IMG/VR virus record: IMGVR_UViG_3300026484_000575
Span: 1-34,376 of that record
From: a virus
Reading direction: 5' to 3' (one strand)
Length of the DNA stretch: 34,376 bases
How positions within the stretch are numbered: the stretch's first letter is position 1; each line of letters begins with the position of its first letter. Below are positions 6,768 to 13,863 of the stretch, in pieces. The notes beneath the pieces are model-generated. The model saw only the letters and a list, made by a program, of their open reading frames with translations, had not been told where the DNA came from and searched no databases. The translations under genes were made by a program, and so were the position numbers.

Positions 6768-7064
6768 ATGTTTGGAAATGACAGTTTTAATGATTTACAC
6801 AAAATTATAAATAGTAGTGCCGAAAGGGCATATTCTTCAGTAAGCGGAATTCCTAAAATACAAAGAGAAAGTTCAACTGCTAGTGGGCTAAAATGGCAAT
6901 CTAAATTTTTTTTTATAGCGGAACAAACAAGTGCGGATGAGTATGCTAATTTTATGACCAATATTATTCAAAACCCTGAGAAATACACTCTTATAAGAGA
7001 AGAAAAGAACTGGACTCCAAGTGGAGAATTAATTAGATTGGTAGAATACTTAGAAAAATCTTAA
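6768..7064 (+). CDS. 98-residue protein, unknown, end of the HU-like operon
   Basis: ATG 6768 has the strongest ribosome site in this operon (TAAGGAGAAAGCA). The product has a serine-rich N-terminal third (SSAERAYSSVSGIPKIQRES), a central LKWQSKFFFIAEQTSADEYA and a C-terminal helix (GELIRLVEYLEKS). No family recognised. The stop codon overlaps that of the convergent minus-strand gene 7061-8539: both are read from the self-complementary TTAA at 7061-7064. Confidence 0.72.
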   Translation: MFGNDSFNDLHKIINSSAERAYSSVSGIPKIQRESSTASGLKWQSKFFFIAEQTSADEYANFMTNIIQNPEKYTLIREEKNWTPSGELIRLVEYLEKS

Positions 7065-8539
7065 AAGGTCTTATCGTATTCATTACACCAATATTTATAG
7101 GCAATATCAAAACTCAAACAAGAAGTATCTCCAAAAAGTTTAGTTATGATAGTTTCGTACATTGCCTTATAGTCGTCAAATGTGGCATTATTTGCTGTTA
7201 CCCATGATTTGTGAGCCTTATTTATCGTATTAAATATTATATTTATTGGCCCATACAGATTCATTGTCGCATTATCTGTAAAATCCCTACACGTCCCCAG
7301 TATTGCATTCAACAAAAAGAATCTTTTTAATGCGTCATTTTGCTCTAGGTTTGCCACTTGAGAATTTGCTTCTGACAAATATCTTTTTAACACAGTTGTT
7401 ATATCACTCTCTATCAATGTCTCATTGTCACTTGCTATTGATACGATTTCGCTCATTTTCCCAATTAAAGTATATCCCTCCATAGGTAATCCTTCCGGAA
7501 CGGGAAATAGATAAGGCGAAAAATATTTATATAGACTAGTGTTAGGAGTAGCGGGGCCCAATCTGTTAACTATATGAAAACAAACATCTATTCTTGGGTC
7601 AAAAGAAGAAACATTAGTTTTGTATGCGTTTAAATTAAACCCTGTCTCCCCATATCTGAGACCAATACATTTTGAAGGGTCAATAGAGCCGATTACAACA
7701 GATAAGCCATCTTCGGCATTTTTCATTACCATTGATAATACTGATTCCATAACTCCTGAACTATCCGAGATATCATTTTTCAACAATTCAGTTCCAATAG
7801 AGTATACATATTCTATTATGCTATTGTCTGCTTGTTCTGAAGTTGTATAAGGAAATGGAAGAAACACCTTTTCAAACTTTTCATACACACCTGTACCAGC
7901 TTCAGCTGTAACAGCAGAAACAATTTCATTGATTGCATTAATAGCATCTTTTTTGATATCAGGACTTGATACTGCCTTAATCATCAGTCTAGCAATAGGT
8001 AGTAAATTAGGATTGTTTGGATAGGCCAAATCTATAAAAGCGGGAGCATATTTTGAACAAATATCGCCTCTTTCTTTAATAAAGTTTTCTGTATATGAGA
8101 TTATCATCGCTCCAGAATACCCCATGCTATTTACACTTTTTAGCATATTTTCTATTTCTGTAGTATCATCAAACAATTCTTCCATCAAGTCAAATATGTC
8201 AGGTAGGGTTACGATTGTACTGTTGATATAGTAATTGAGCAGTTGCATTAGCAGATTGTCGCCCTTGCTGTTTGTTTGCTGTTTCAAAATTATGCCTGCA
8301 CTATCTTTTGAATTTACAATATCTCTTAATGTATCTTTTATTTTATCTTCACCAAATAAAACACTGTCATCTTTAATAGTGTTTAGTGCAGCTACACACA
8401 ACCATCCAGCACCTGTCATATCCGCAGTAGATGTAGACTGTCCACTAAAAGCATCAATTCCAAGATTGTTCTTTAGTGCCTCTATTGCTTCCGGATTAAA
8501 TCTATCTGTTACAAGGTTTATTAAATTTTCTACCGCCAT
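7061..8539 (-). CDS. Large helical protein of unknown function, end of the head region
   Basis: 492 residues, ATG 8539 with AAAAAGGGACATT upstream and its own promoter at 8558-8566. Almost entirely helical and acidic (for example IFDLMEELFDDTTEIENMLK and a later YLSEANSQVANLEQNDALKR). No transmembrane segment, Walker motif or metal site seen. Cysteines occur singly and suggest no zinc site. It does not show the features of a portal: no stem/clip pattern, no family match and no typical N-terminus. Position downstream of the capsid genes suggests a virion or assembly protein, for example internal head or connector, but that is inference only. It is convergent with the plus-strand HU-like operon. 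Confidence 0.78.
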   Translation of the reverse strand: MAVENLINLVTDRFNPEAIEALKNNLGIDAFSGQSTSTADMTGAGWLCVAALNTIKDDSVLFGEDKIKDTLRDIVNSKDSAGIILKQQTNSKGDNLLMQLLNYYINSTIVTLPDIFDLMEELFDDTTEIENMLKSVNSMGYSGAMIISYTENFIKERGDICSKYAPAFIDLAYPNNPNLLPIARLMIKAVSSPDIKKDAINAINEIVSAVTAEAGTGVYEKFEKVFLPFPYTTSEQADNSIIEYVYSIGTELLKNDISDSSGVMESVLSMVMKNAEDGLSVVIGSIDPSKCIGLRYGETGFNLNAYKTNVSSFDPRIDVCFHIVNRLGPATPNTSLYKYFSPYLFPVPEGLPMEGYTLIGKMSEIVSIASDNETLIESDITTVLKRYLSEANSQVANLEQNDALKRFFLLNAILGTCRDFTDNATMNLYGPINIIFNTINKAHKSWVTANNATFDDYKAMYETIITKLFGDTSCLSFDIAYKYWCNEYDKTF

Positions 8540-8557
8540 AATGTCCCTTTTTGCAAA

Positions 8558-8566
8558 ATTATACCA
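8558..8566 (-). promoter_or_regulatory. Extended -10 promoter overlapping the stop codon of the upstream gene
   Basis: Minus strand TTATGGTATAATTTTGC: TGG plus TATAAT at 8563-8558, 18 bases from ATG 8539. The TAA stop of the 8559-9173 gene is read from inside this hexamer, so coding end and promoter are superimposed. Confidence 0.55.
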
Positions 8567-9173
8567 TAATACATTTCTCAGGGACTAATTTTATATTTCC
8601 TTTTTTGTTAACAAACATATAGTAATTATTGTTAGTGTCAATATCTTGAACTAAATAATGGTTCGAGCATTCCTTTATGATTATTTTTTTTTCATCAGTA
8701 TCAAACATAAATGTTTTTATGGTTTGAGCTAAAATCCCTTCATTTGCCATACAATATTTATGACCAAACAGCGAAGCTTTTATGTAAAGAGTGTTCTTTC
8801 TTACAAACAATTTATAATTATTTCTTGTGTTTTCTGTATAGAAATCAACTTTTACTTTTTTAACTCCAGGTGTATGAATATCTATCAATTTCCATAAAGA
8901 GCTATCGTTTTTCTTGACTATAATAGTATGTTCATCTATTACATCAAAAGATGAAATCTTATAACCTTTATTCCCTTTAAAAATTTTAATTGATATTAAT
9001 TTTTTATTACACATTATTGGTTTTGTAGTTTTTATAATACCGAAATTATTAACGTCACATATTTCCGAATATTTCAAGAGTAAGGAATTATTGTTTAATT
9101 TTTCAATAAGTTTAAAAATATTTAGTGGCGCTTTTATTTCTGTATTTTTTTTTAAAAAATCAAATAACCCCAT
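8559..9173 (-). CDS. Unknown beta-rich protein, MGLFDFLKK start
   Basis: 204 residues from ATG 9173. A start three codons earlier (9182) is possible, but the GAAAGAG ribosome site lies immediately against it and about 9 bases from 9173. The N-terminus MGLFDFLKKNTEIKAP resembles those of many small phage head proteins. The body is a series of lysine-rich beta strands (KLISIKIFKGNKGYKISSFD, NNYKLFVRKNTLYIKASLFG). A C-terminal part ends PEKCIMV. No catalytic motif. It overlaps the microprotein gene upstream by 14 bases and so belongs to the capsid operon. Function unknown. Confidence 0.68.
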   Translation of the reverse strand: MGLFDFLKKNTEIKAPLNIFKLIEKLNNNSLLLKYSEICDVNNFGIIKTTKPIMCNKKLISIKIFKGNKGYKISSFDVIDEHTIIVKKNDSSLWKLIDIHTPGVKKVKVDFYTENTRNNYKLFVRKNTLYIKASLFGHKYCMANEGILAQTIKTFMFDTDEKKIIIKECSNHYLVQDIDTNNNYYMFVNKKGNIKLVPEKCIMV

Positions 9174-9318
9174 TTTTAGCATCTCTTTCTAATTCTTTGA
9201 CTATTAAATATTGTTCTATACTTTTAGCTGCGGCATATTTTTTAATATAGTAGTCTTTTGCAGTTTTTTTTACTTCTTCAGCTATTTTTAAAAAAAATTC
9301 TTTTGTTTGTTTATCCAT
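9160..9318 (-). CDS. 52-residue microprotein with LKIAEEVK motif
   Basis: Small gene read from the sequence: ATG 9318 (AAAGGATTACA upstream) to TGA 9160. It sits 11 bases after the 9330-10283 gene and overlaps the next gene by 14 bases. The product is charged and helical: MDKQTKEFFLKIAEEVKKTA followed by KDYYIKKYAAAKSIEQYLIV and a polar end. It matches the 48-residue 5259-5405 product around LKIAEE and has two or three KxA motifs. Gene packing and ribosome site support a real gene. Function unknown, possibly a minor head protein. Confidence 0.72.
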   Translation of the reverse strand: MDKQTKEFFLKIAEEVKKTAKDYYIKKYAAAKSIEQYLIVKELERDAKNGVI

Positions 9319-9329
9319 TGTAATCCTTT

Positions 9330-10283
9330 TCAAGAATTTGCAAATGCAGCAATATTAGTAGCTACTTTACCTGTTTCTTTACCTTCAAAAAACGAATACG
9401 GTTGTTTTGCTGCTAATAATGCAATTATACTCTTTTCTGGATTGTTTTTAAAGTATTTTGCAATTTCTAAACTTTTCTCCCCAACTTTTGAAATTTCTTT
9501 TTTCACAGGGATTAAAAGTTTTAACTCTTCTATAAGTTCACTTACTTTTGCAACTTTTTGCAATTCATATCTAGTTACATCTTGCATAAAATCCGAATTT
9601 ATAATTTCTTGAGTATTATATTTACAAGCAACCATTACGTCTTCTGCTGTTTCATCATCTCCAGCTATTTTCACAAGGTCACGTATAACAGCTTTAGCTA
9701 CTCCTGGAGATATGTTAGCTATTTTTGTAAGCTCATTAACAATTTTGTATCTTTCATTTTCTATTTTATAAGAGGCTTCTTTTATTAATTCTTCATTGCG
9801 AATATCTTCATGCAATTTTTTTTGATAAAAAGCTACTTTTTCCAACTCTTCTGTATCATCAAATTGGTCTGCTACTAAATGAATTTCTTCAAAAGGGCTA
9901 TATTCCTCATTGCCATAGGCAAACATATCTGGCGTTACAATTACATTAGCATTTTCATATGAAGCTGCTTTTTCTATTGAAGAGTCGTTTTGTTTTAGTG
10001 GTATTGGTTCATTGAATGGGACATCAACCCATTGTTCGGCTTCATCAACTATAGGCTCCATGAGTTGGAAGTTTTCATGATGTGTCCCCTCTTTTAGTTT
10101 ATCAAGAAAAGATAAAATGTTGTATTCTTCGACAACCCTTTGCTTCCAATTGGGGTTCAACTGATATTCGCTAGCAAGTTTTTCCAACAGCACGGTTGGA
10201 CTTTCACCCGTTTCATTAGTTTGATTTAATATTTGTTGTGCATAATTCACTACTCTTTGTCTGTTGCGGTCAATAAAAAACAT
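9330..10283 (-). CDS. Probable internal head or scaffold-like protein with KxA repeats
   Basis: 317 residues, ATG 10283 with AAAGGCTAAACT upstream, directly downstream of the major capsid gene. Acidic and mostly helical. Eight K-x-A motifs were counted by eye: EKLAS, EKAAS, EKVAF, IKEAS, TKIAN, VKIAG, QKVAK and GKVAT. They are spaced along the chain rather than tandem. The middle (IVTPDMFAYGNEEYSPFEEI) looks like a flexible linker. No enzyme motif found; in particular no Ser-His-Asp or Ser-Lys arrangement that would make it the missing prohead protease. Position and composition suggest a head-interior, scaffold or head-completion role. This is inference. Confidence 0.7.
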   Translation of the reverse strand: MFFIDRNRQRVVNYAQQILNQTNETGESPTVLLEKLASEYQLNPNWKQRVVEEYNILSFLDKLKEGTHHENFQLMEPIVDEAEQWVDVPFNEPIPLKQNDSSIEKAASYENANVIVTPDMFAYGNEEYSPFEEIHLVADQFDDTEELEKVAFYQKKLHEDIRNEELIKEASYKIENERYKIVNELTKIANISPGVAKAVIRDLVKIAGDDETAEDVMVACKYNTQEIINSDFMQDVTRYELQKVAKVSELIEELKLLIPVKKEISKVGEKSLEIAKYFKNNPEKSIIALLAAKQPYSFFEGKETGKVATNIAAFANS

Positions 10284-10310
10284 AGTTTAGCCTTTATATA
10301 AAATCGAGAC

Positions 10311-10343
10311 ATTAATACAACCAATCATATTAGCTGTATTAAT
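10311..10343 (-). repeat. AT-rich inverted repeat between capsid gene and next gene
   Basis: ATTAATACA at 10311-10319 pairs with TGTATTAAT at 10335-10343: nine base pairs, 15-base loop. It sits in the 81-base gap after the major capsid gene, next to the GC hairpin at 10345-10358. Together they may tune expression of the downstream gene or mark an RNA-processing site. Confidence 0.5.
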
Positions 10344-10344
10344 A

Positions 10345-10358
10345 CCTCCAAAAGGAGG
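10345..10358 (-). terminator. CCTCC-AAAA-GGAGG hairpin after the major capsid gene, no U-run
   Basis: Perfect five-pair GC stem with a four-base loop, beginning six bases past the capsid stop codon in the direction of transcription. The transcript continues UAUUAAUAC rather than into a U-run, so a full intrinsic terminator is unlikely. It may attenuate read-through or protect the capsid mRNA 3' end. The stem contains GGAGG, but that run is not positioned upstream of any start codon. Confidence 0.4.
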
Positions 10359-10364
10359 GCTTGA

Positions 10365-11297
10365 TTAAGCTAGTTTAATTTTACAAACACCTTTAGTGTT
10401 TATAAATCCAGCTCCAAGTGAACCGTATGTCCACATTGTCATCATATCAGCTTCAGTTTTAATTACAAGAGTATGGTCTTGTAGGATGAAAAATCTTCCA
10501 AAGTAATCCTGAGGTGCAACAATATACATTTCATCATCTTTTACAAGGTCATTTTTAATAGTATCAATCACAGGAATACCGAAAAGTTTATCAATACCAA
10601 GAGTTCCTTGCTCCCAGTTTTTAGAAACGTTTGCGTCACCAATTTCAATCATACCTAGATTTACTAAATCAGCTTTTAGTGTTTGGCTCATTAGAAATTT
10701 AGGTTTAGGTGCATTTGGCCCTGTAGGAATCATTTGTAATCTTGAAAGCATTTTAATAAGAATACTGATGTTTTCTTTTGTAAGTCCACCAGATACTTCT
10801 TGATATTGTGCTCCAGGATTCTCAGCTTCAGCATCTGTAATGATTTTGTTGAACGCTTCTATGAAAGTTTCGTCTTCAACTTTTTGAGCTTCCTGAACGA
10901 ACCTTTTTTCAAGTATTTGAGTGTAAGGCGTTTTTGAAGTCATTAATTCAAATTTAGATTTATTTAATCTTTGTGTTTCAATTTTTTGAAATAGAACTAC
11001 CGGATTTTCTCTTTCCCAATATTTTTGCTCACCTTGGCCTCTGAATGGAACCGTGAACCCTTTTGCTTCAACATCTTTCTCTAAGATGATTGCTGGTTGT
11101 TCACTTCCACTTACCCTATCAAGGTCTGCAGCAGTTACAGTTTTTGGCTCTATCAATCTTCTTGCAAAACCAAGTTCTCTTACTCTTTCTCTAATAAAAT
11201 AAGTACTGTTGTCCATTGCTTGCTTTAATAGCGATGCATCATTTGCAGCTTTAACAAGCCCTGCGTTAGTTTTTATAGTAGGTACTTCAATTTTCAT
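10365..11297 (-). CDS. Major capsid protein, HK97-fold type
   Basis: 310 residues, typical for the family. ATG 11297 has AAAAGGATGAAAG upstream. After a short helical N-terminus comes STYFIRERVRELGFARRLIE with a PxxVTAADLDR segment, then QPAIILEKDV and AKGFTVPFRG. This is the N-arm/E-loop pattern seen in a widespread group of phage capsid proteins (RExxFaRxIlxPxxit..dl...pxiixe.e). Later segments (GGLTKENISILIKMLSRLQM, LMSQTLKADLVNLGM, GTLGIDKLFGIPVIDTIKND, MYIVAPQDYFGRFFIL) fit the P-domain helix and A-domain loops, where the protein contacts itself to form capsomers. Residues 15-30 contain two KxA motifs (LVKAAND, LLKQAMD), a possible processing point. It follows the decoration-like gene by 11 bases and is presumably the most highly expressed gene here. 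Confidence 0.88.
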   Translation of the reverse strand: MKIEVPTIKTNAGLVKAANDASLLKQAMDNSTYFIRERVRELGFARRLIEPKTVTAADLDRVSGSEQPAIILEKDVEAKGFTVPFRGQGEQKYWERENPVVLFQKIETQRLNKSKFELMTSKTPYTQILEKRFVQEAQKVEDETFIEAFNKIITDAEAENPGAQYQEVSGGLTKENISILIKMLSRLQMIPTGPNAPKPKFLMSQTLKADLVNLGMIEIGDANVSKNWEQGTLGIDKLFGIPVIDTIKNDLVKDDEMYIVAPQDYFGRFFILQDHTLVIKTEADMMTMWTYGSLGAGFINTKGVCKIKLA

Positions 11298-11308
11298 CTT
11301 TCATCCTT

Positions 11309-11698
11309 TTAGTAATTTACTCTTACATCAAACGATGTGTCGGTCATGTTTGTTACATAGCCCCACACTACTGTGTGTGTCTCATCAAGTTTTGCTGGTT
11401 TTCCTTTAACTACAGTTACCGGGTCTCCAACGTTTACATCAGTAGGTGCAGGTTCATAAAATCTTACAACAAAATTGCTTACATAAACAGGAATTTTTCC
11501 GCTTGGTTTAACTACCCCAGTTGCGTCATAGTTTGATTCAATTGCGATACCGCATTCTATATGTTCTGTCTCAAGTGTAACCTTTTGACCATCAAGACCT
11601 ATAATGTCTCCGACTTCAACTTTTACAGTCGAATCTGAAGCATATAAGTCTTCATGACCAAAGGTTCTATACCCTCTGATTATGTCAATGTTTTTCAT
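11309..11698 (-). CDS. Probable capsid decoration/stabilisation protein
   Basis: 129 residues, ATG 11698 with AAAGGAAAGCCAG upstream; stop 11 bases before the capsid start. All-beta: KVEVGDIIGLDGQKVTLETE, then a central CGIAIESNYDATG with GKIPVYVSNFVVRFYEPA. The end, NVGDPVTVVKGKPAKL...VWGYVTNMTDTSFDVRVNY, has the 'vGdpV....gk........v.GyV' pattern seen in small phage capsid-decorating beta-barrel proteins encoded next to the major capsid gene. Size and position agree. The resemblance is by eye and no named family is certain. It would bind the outside of the shell at symmetry axes. Confidence 0.65.
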   Translation of the reverse strand: MKNIDIIRGYRTFGHEDLYASDSTVKVEVGDIIGLDGQKVTLETEHIECGIAIESNYDATGVVKPSGKIPVYVSNFVVRFYEPAPTDVNVGDPVTVVKGKPAKLDETHTVVWGYVTNMTDTSFDVRVNY

Positions 11699-11731
11699 CT
11701 GGCTTTCCTTTTTTAAAGTTTTTACAAGAAT

Positions 11732-11739
11732 ATTTTATA
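11732..11739 (-). promoter_or_regulatory. Candidate proximal promoter of the capsid operon
   Basis: Minus strand TTTGTATAAAATATTC, about 34 bases upstream of ATG 11698, the spacing typical of the other promoters here. It overlaps the first unit of the 17-base tandem repeat. The hexamer is less perfect than the TATAAT at 11828-11823. Confidence 0.4.
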
Positions 11740-11769
11740 CAAATTACAGCGTAATACAAAATACAGCGT
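11736..11769 (-). repeat. Tandem 17-base repeat in the capsid leader
   Basis: Two adjacent 17-base units, 11736-11752 and 11753-11769, match at 15 of 17 positions (minus strand ACGCTGTA(T/A)TTTGTAT(T/A)). They lie between the capsid operon's two candidate promoters. Direct repeats of this size are typical of binding sites for a dimeric regulator, though slippage could also produce them. Confidence 0.55.
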
Positions 11770-11779
11770 TTTTTCGCTG
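11764..11779 (-). terminator. CAGCG-A6-CGCTG hairpin downstream of the scaffold-like gene
   Basis: Minus strand CAGCGAAAAAACGCTG followed by TATTTTGTATT. The stem is only five pairs and the following tract is interrupted, so it is at best a weak terminator for the 11848-12120 transcript. It could equally be a leader structure of the capsid operon, as it shares bases with the tandem repeat. Confidence 0.35.
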
Positions 11780-11822
11780 GATTTTAGAGGGGTGTTTTTT
11801 AGAGGATATCGAATTTTAGGGA

Positions 11823-11828
11823 ATTATA
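11823..11828 (-). promoter_or_regulatory. Candidate distal promoter of the capsid operon
   Basis: Perfect TATAAT on the minus strand (CTTCCTATAATTCCC) after a pyrimidine-rich stretch. Using it would give the capsid operon a leader of roughly 115-120 bases containing the hairpin and the tandem repeat. Confidence 0.45.
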
Positions 11829-11847
11829 GGAAGAAAAAAGAGGAAGA

Positions 11848-12120
11848 TTAAACTAAACTGGAAAGAAAAGACTCCAATTGACTTTTTGCATCTTGCCTTT
11901 GTTCTGATACAGATGAAGGCATCCCTAATTCTACTTCATTAGAATACCAATTATGCTCATCAATGGCTGACGCTTCTTTTACCATAGCTCCAACTGTAGC
12001 ACTTTTGCGAGCCTCTTCCAATTCAGCTTGCAGTTTTGCGATTTCCGCATCTCTCTTTTCTATTTCAGAAGCAGCTTTCTCTAACAAGGCTGATATTTGC
12101 TCTTTTGTGTAAACTTTCAT
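11848..12120 (-). CDS. Small coiled-coil protein, scaffold-like
   Basis: 90 residues. The longest frame starts at 12126, but AGGA then abuts the ATG. ATG 12120 has AAAAGGATGAAA at normal spacing and is preferred. Residues about 5-42 form a heptad coiled coil (QISALLEKAASEIEKRDAEI then AKLQAELEEARKS). It is followed by MVKEASAIDEHNWYSNEVEL and a serine-rich helical end (SQLESFLSSLV). Two of its motifs are of the KxAS type. Coiled coil, small size and position just before decoration and capsid genes are what one expects of a scaffold or scaffold remnant, although true scaffolds are usually larger. It has its own promoter at 12148-12156. Confidence 0.65.
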   Translation of the reverse strand: MKVYTKEQISALLEKAASEIEKRDAEIAKLQAELEEARKSATVGAMVKEASAIDEHNWYSNEVELGMPSSVSEQRQDAKSQLESFLSSLV

Positions 12121-12147
12121 TTTCATCCTTTTATTTATTTTTGTTTA

Positions 12148-12156
12148 ATTATAGCA
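12148..12156 (-). promoter_or_regulatory. Extended -10 promoter before the scaffold-like gene
   Basis: Minus strand TTTTGTGCTATAATTAAAC, TATAAT at 12153-12148 with the extended TGC, 27 bases from ATG 12120. It lies in the 47-base gap after the terminase stop. Confidence 0.6.
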
Positions 12157-12167
12157 CAAAATATTTA

Positions 12168-13799
12168 TCAATAGAAAGCAACTATACCTTTGTAGATTTT
12201 GAATGCGTTATAAGCAAAAACAGATGCATGAAGAAAGTCGTCAGGATGGACTCCCCTCATCCATATTCTATATCCATTTTTAGTTACGTGTTCGTGTTCG
12301 GACAGCAAATGTAATATAGGTTCTCTCATTTCTTTCGGATTAGGGAATATAAATCTTCCACCCTTATTAGCTTCATCTTTTTTTCCTGGCTTTAGTGCTT
12401 TAAAAAAATCATCTATTGCTGTAGTTTTATCCAAATATGCAGTCCAACCGTCAGCGCTTCTTTTTATAGCTCTGTCAAACTTTCCATATCTAAATGGTTG
12501 CACTATTTCAGGACCAAACGCATCCGCTAGATAAGAGTTATTTAGCGCCCCCTCACCAGCATCCGCTCCTATTTTATCAACCCCAAATAAAGCCAATGTT
12601 CTTTTTATTTCCCTGATAGTGACCATATAATCTTGTTGAGGGAATATTTTATAGTACAGTAACTGAAGTCTACCACCATCTCTATATTTATACTCACCCG
12701 CTAACTCTCCATAAATAGCTAAGACTGTTCTTGAGTTATAATCGATACCTCCTCCTGACCAGTCAATTCCTGCAACGATAGTTTTAAACGTTTTTTTAAG
12801 ATAACCCTTGTTGGGATTATTAATCACATGTAACCCCGGCCTACAACATGCAAGAATATCATCTTCCGTTATAAATCTAGCGCCTTTGGAAAAAGAAATA
12901 CCTAATACCTCATTATTGAATTTCGCTTCATCATATTCTTCATATTTTTGAAGAAGGTCATTCCATTTGTTTTCAAAACCATAATGAAGCTTTAAAGCCG
13001 GTTGCGGAACCCTCACTCCAACGTAAAAAGCTTTTTCCAAATCTGGAGAAGTAGGAACAATGGTATAATGTTCCATATCCAACATTCCGCCACATTTGGT
13101 GCAAATAGGCCCCTTTTTCCCTATATTTTTATATCCTATATCATTCCAAGCTCCACAGCTTCCACACTTAAAAAATATTTCATGTTGTGTTGAGCGTTGC
13201 CACATAATTTCGATTGGATTATCCACTGTTTTAGGTGTTCCAGCAAATAACTTCCGTGGTTTAAGCGAGGCCGATAAAATTTCTAATGCAACAGGTATTT
13301 CATTTGGGTCCATATCCTGAATTTCGTCTAACATTAGATTGTCAGCAGAATAACCCCTGGTTCTATCAGCGTTGTCTTTCATATATGAGATTGTAACACC
13401 ACTACCATTAGCAAAGTTTTTATCAAATAAGCTATCCTTCACATCATAGCTATGCTTATTTAATAAATACTTTCTTGCGATTGGAGAACGTGCTAAAAAT
13501 TCATTCAACTTAACCCTTGCAAATTCCCTTGCTTGTCTTTCAGAAGTAGTGGCATAAAACGTTCTTCTGTTTGCTTCAAGCATACTGTCAGTAACAACTG
13601 TTGCAGCAAGCATTGTGGATTTACCAACCTGTCTGGCTGTTTTTAATAATAAATTTGTTCTATCCCAATTATATATATGCTTAAAAGGTGCGTGCAATTT
13701 AAAATTAAATCTCTGTCCTTTAAGCATCAATACCGCTTGAGCATAATCAGAACGTTTAACTATTTTTTTAGAATAAGTAAGAGGGGGAGAGAAAGACAT
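12168..13799 (-). CDS. terL: Terminase large subunit (DNA-packaging ATPase/nuclease)
   Basis: 543 residues. ATPase domain: Walker A ARQVGKST at 55-62, Walker B LMLDEI at 155-160 and the coupling segment LFAGTPK at 184-190. A four-cysteine zinc ribbon (KCGSCG at 211-216, CTKCGG at 233-238) is inserted between the ATPase and nuclease domains. RNase H-like nuclease acidic residues: D346 in VAGIDWSG, D413 in GADAGEGA and D520/D521 in HPDDFLHASVFA. The family translocates genome DNA into the prohead and cuts it at unit or headful length, docked on the portal. The start is ATG 13799, with AAAGAAAAG some 7 bases upstream. No small terminase is recognisable on either side, and a 64-base gap separates it from the upstream coiled-coil gene. 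The pathway assignment is certain at family level; the packaging mode cannot be told. Confidence 0.96.
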   Translation of the reverse strand: MSFSPPLTYSKKIVKRSDYAQAVLMLKGQRFNFKLHAPFKHIYNWDRTNLLLKTARQVGKSTMLAATVVTDSMLEANRRTFYATTSERQAREFARVKLNEFLARSPIARKYLLNKHSYDVKDSLFDKNFANGSGVTISYMKDNADRTRGYSADNLMLDEIQDMDPNEIPVALEILSASLKPRKLFAGTPKTVDNPIEIMWQRSTQHEIFFKCGSCGAWNDIGYKNIGKKGPICTKCGGMLDMEHYTIVPTSPDLEKAFYVGVRVPQPALKLHYGFENKWNDLLQKYEEYDEAKFNNEVLGISFSKGARFITEDDILACCRPGLHVINNPNKGYLKKTFKTIVAGIDWSGGGIDYNSRTVLAIYGELAGEYKYRDGGRLQLLYYKIFPQQDYMVTIREIKRTLALFGVDKIGADAGEGALNNSYLADAFGPEIVQPFRYGKFDRAIKRSADGWTAYLDKTTAIDDFFKALKPGKKDEANKGGRFIFPNPKEMREPILHLLSEHEHVTKNGYRIWMRGVHPDDFLHASVFAYNAFKIYKGIVAFY

Positions 13800-13863
13800 T
13801 ACTGTTGCTTTTCTTTAAAGGTATAAACAGTAATATATTTTGTTTTCTTGTCCACATTCAATC

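Noticed and set aside
11764-11779. Strong intrinsic terminator after the scaffold-like gene
   Set aside because: The stem has five pairs and the following T-tract is broken; kept only as a weak candidate.
12168-13799. Gene-transfer agent or defective prophage instead of a phage
   Set aside because: Gene content with large host-adhesion cluster, sigma-like and HU-like regulators and intact frames fits a full phage better. No decayed genes or host flanks are seen.
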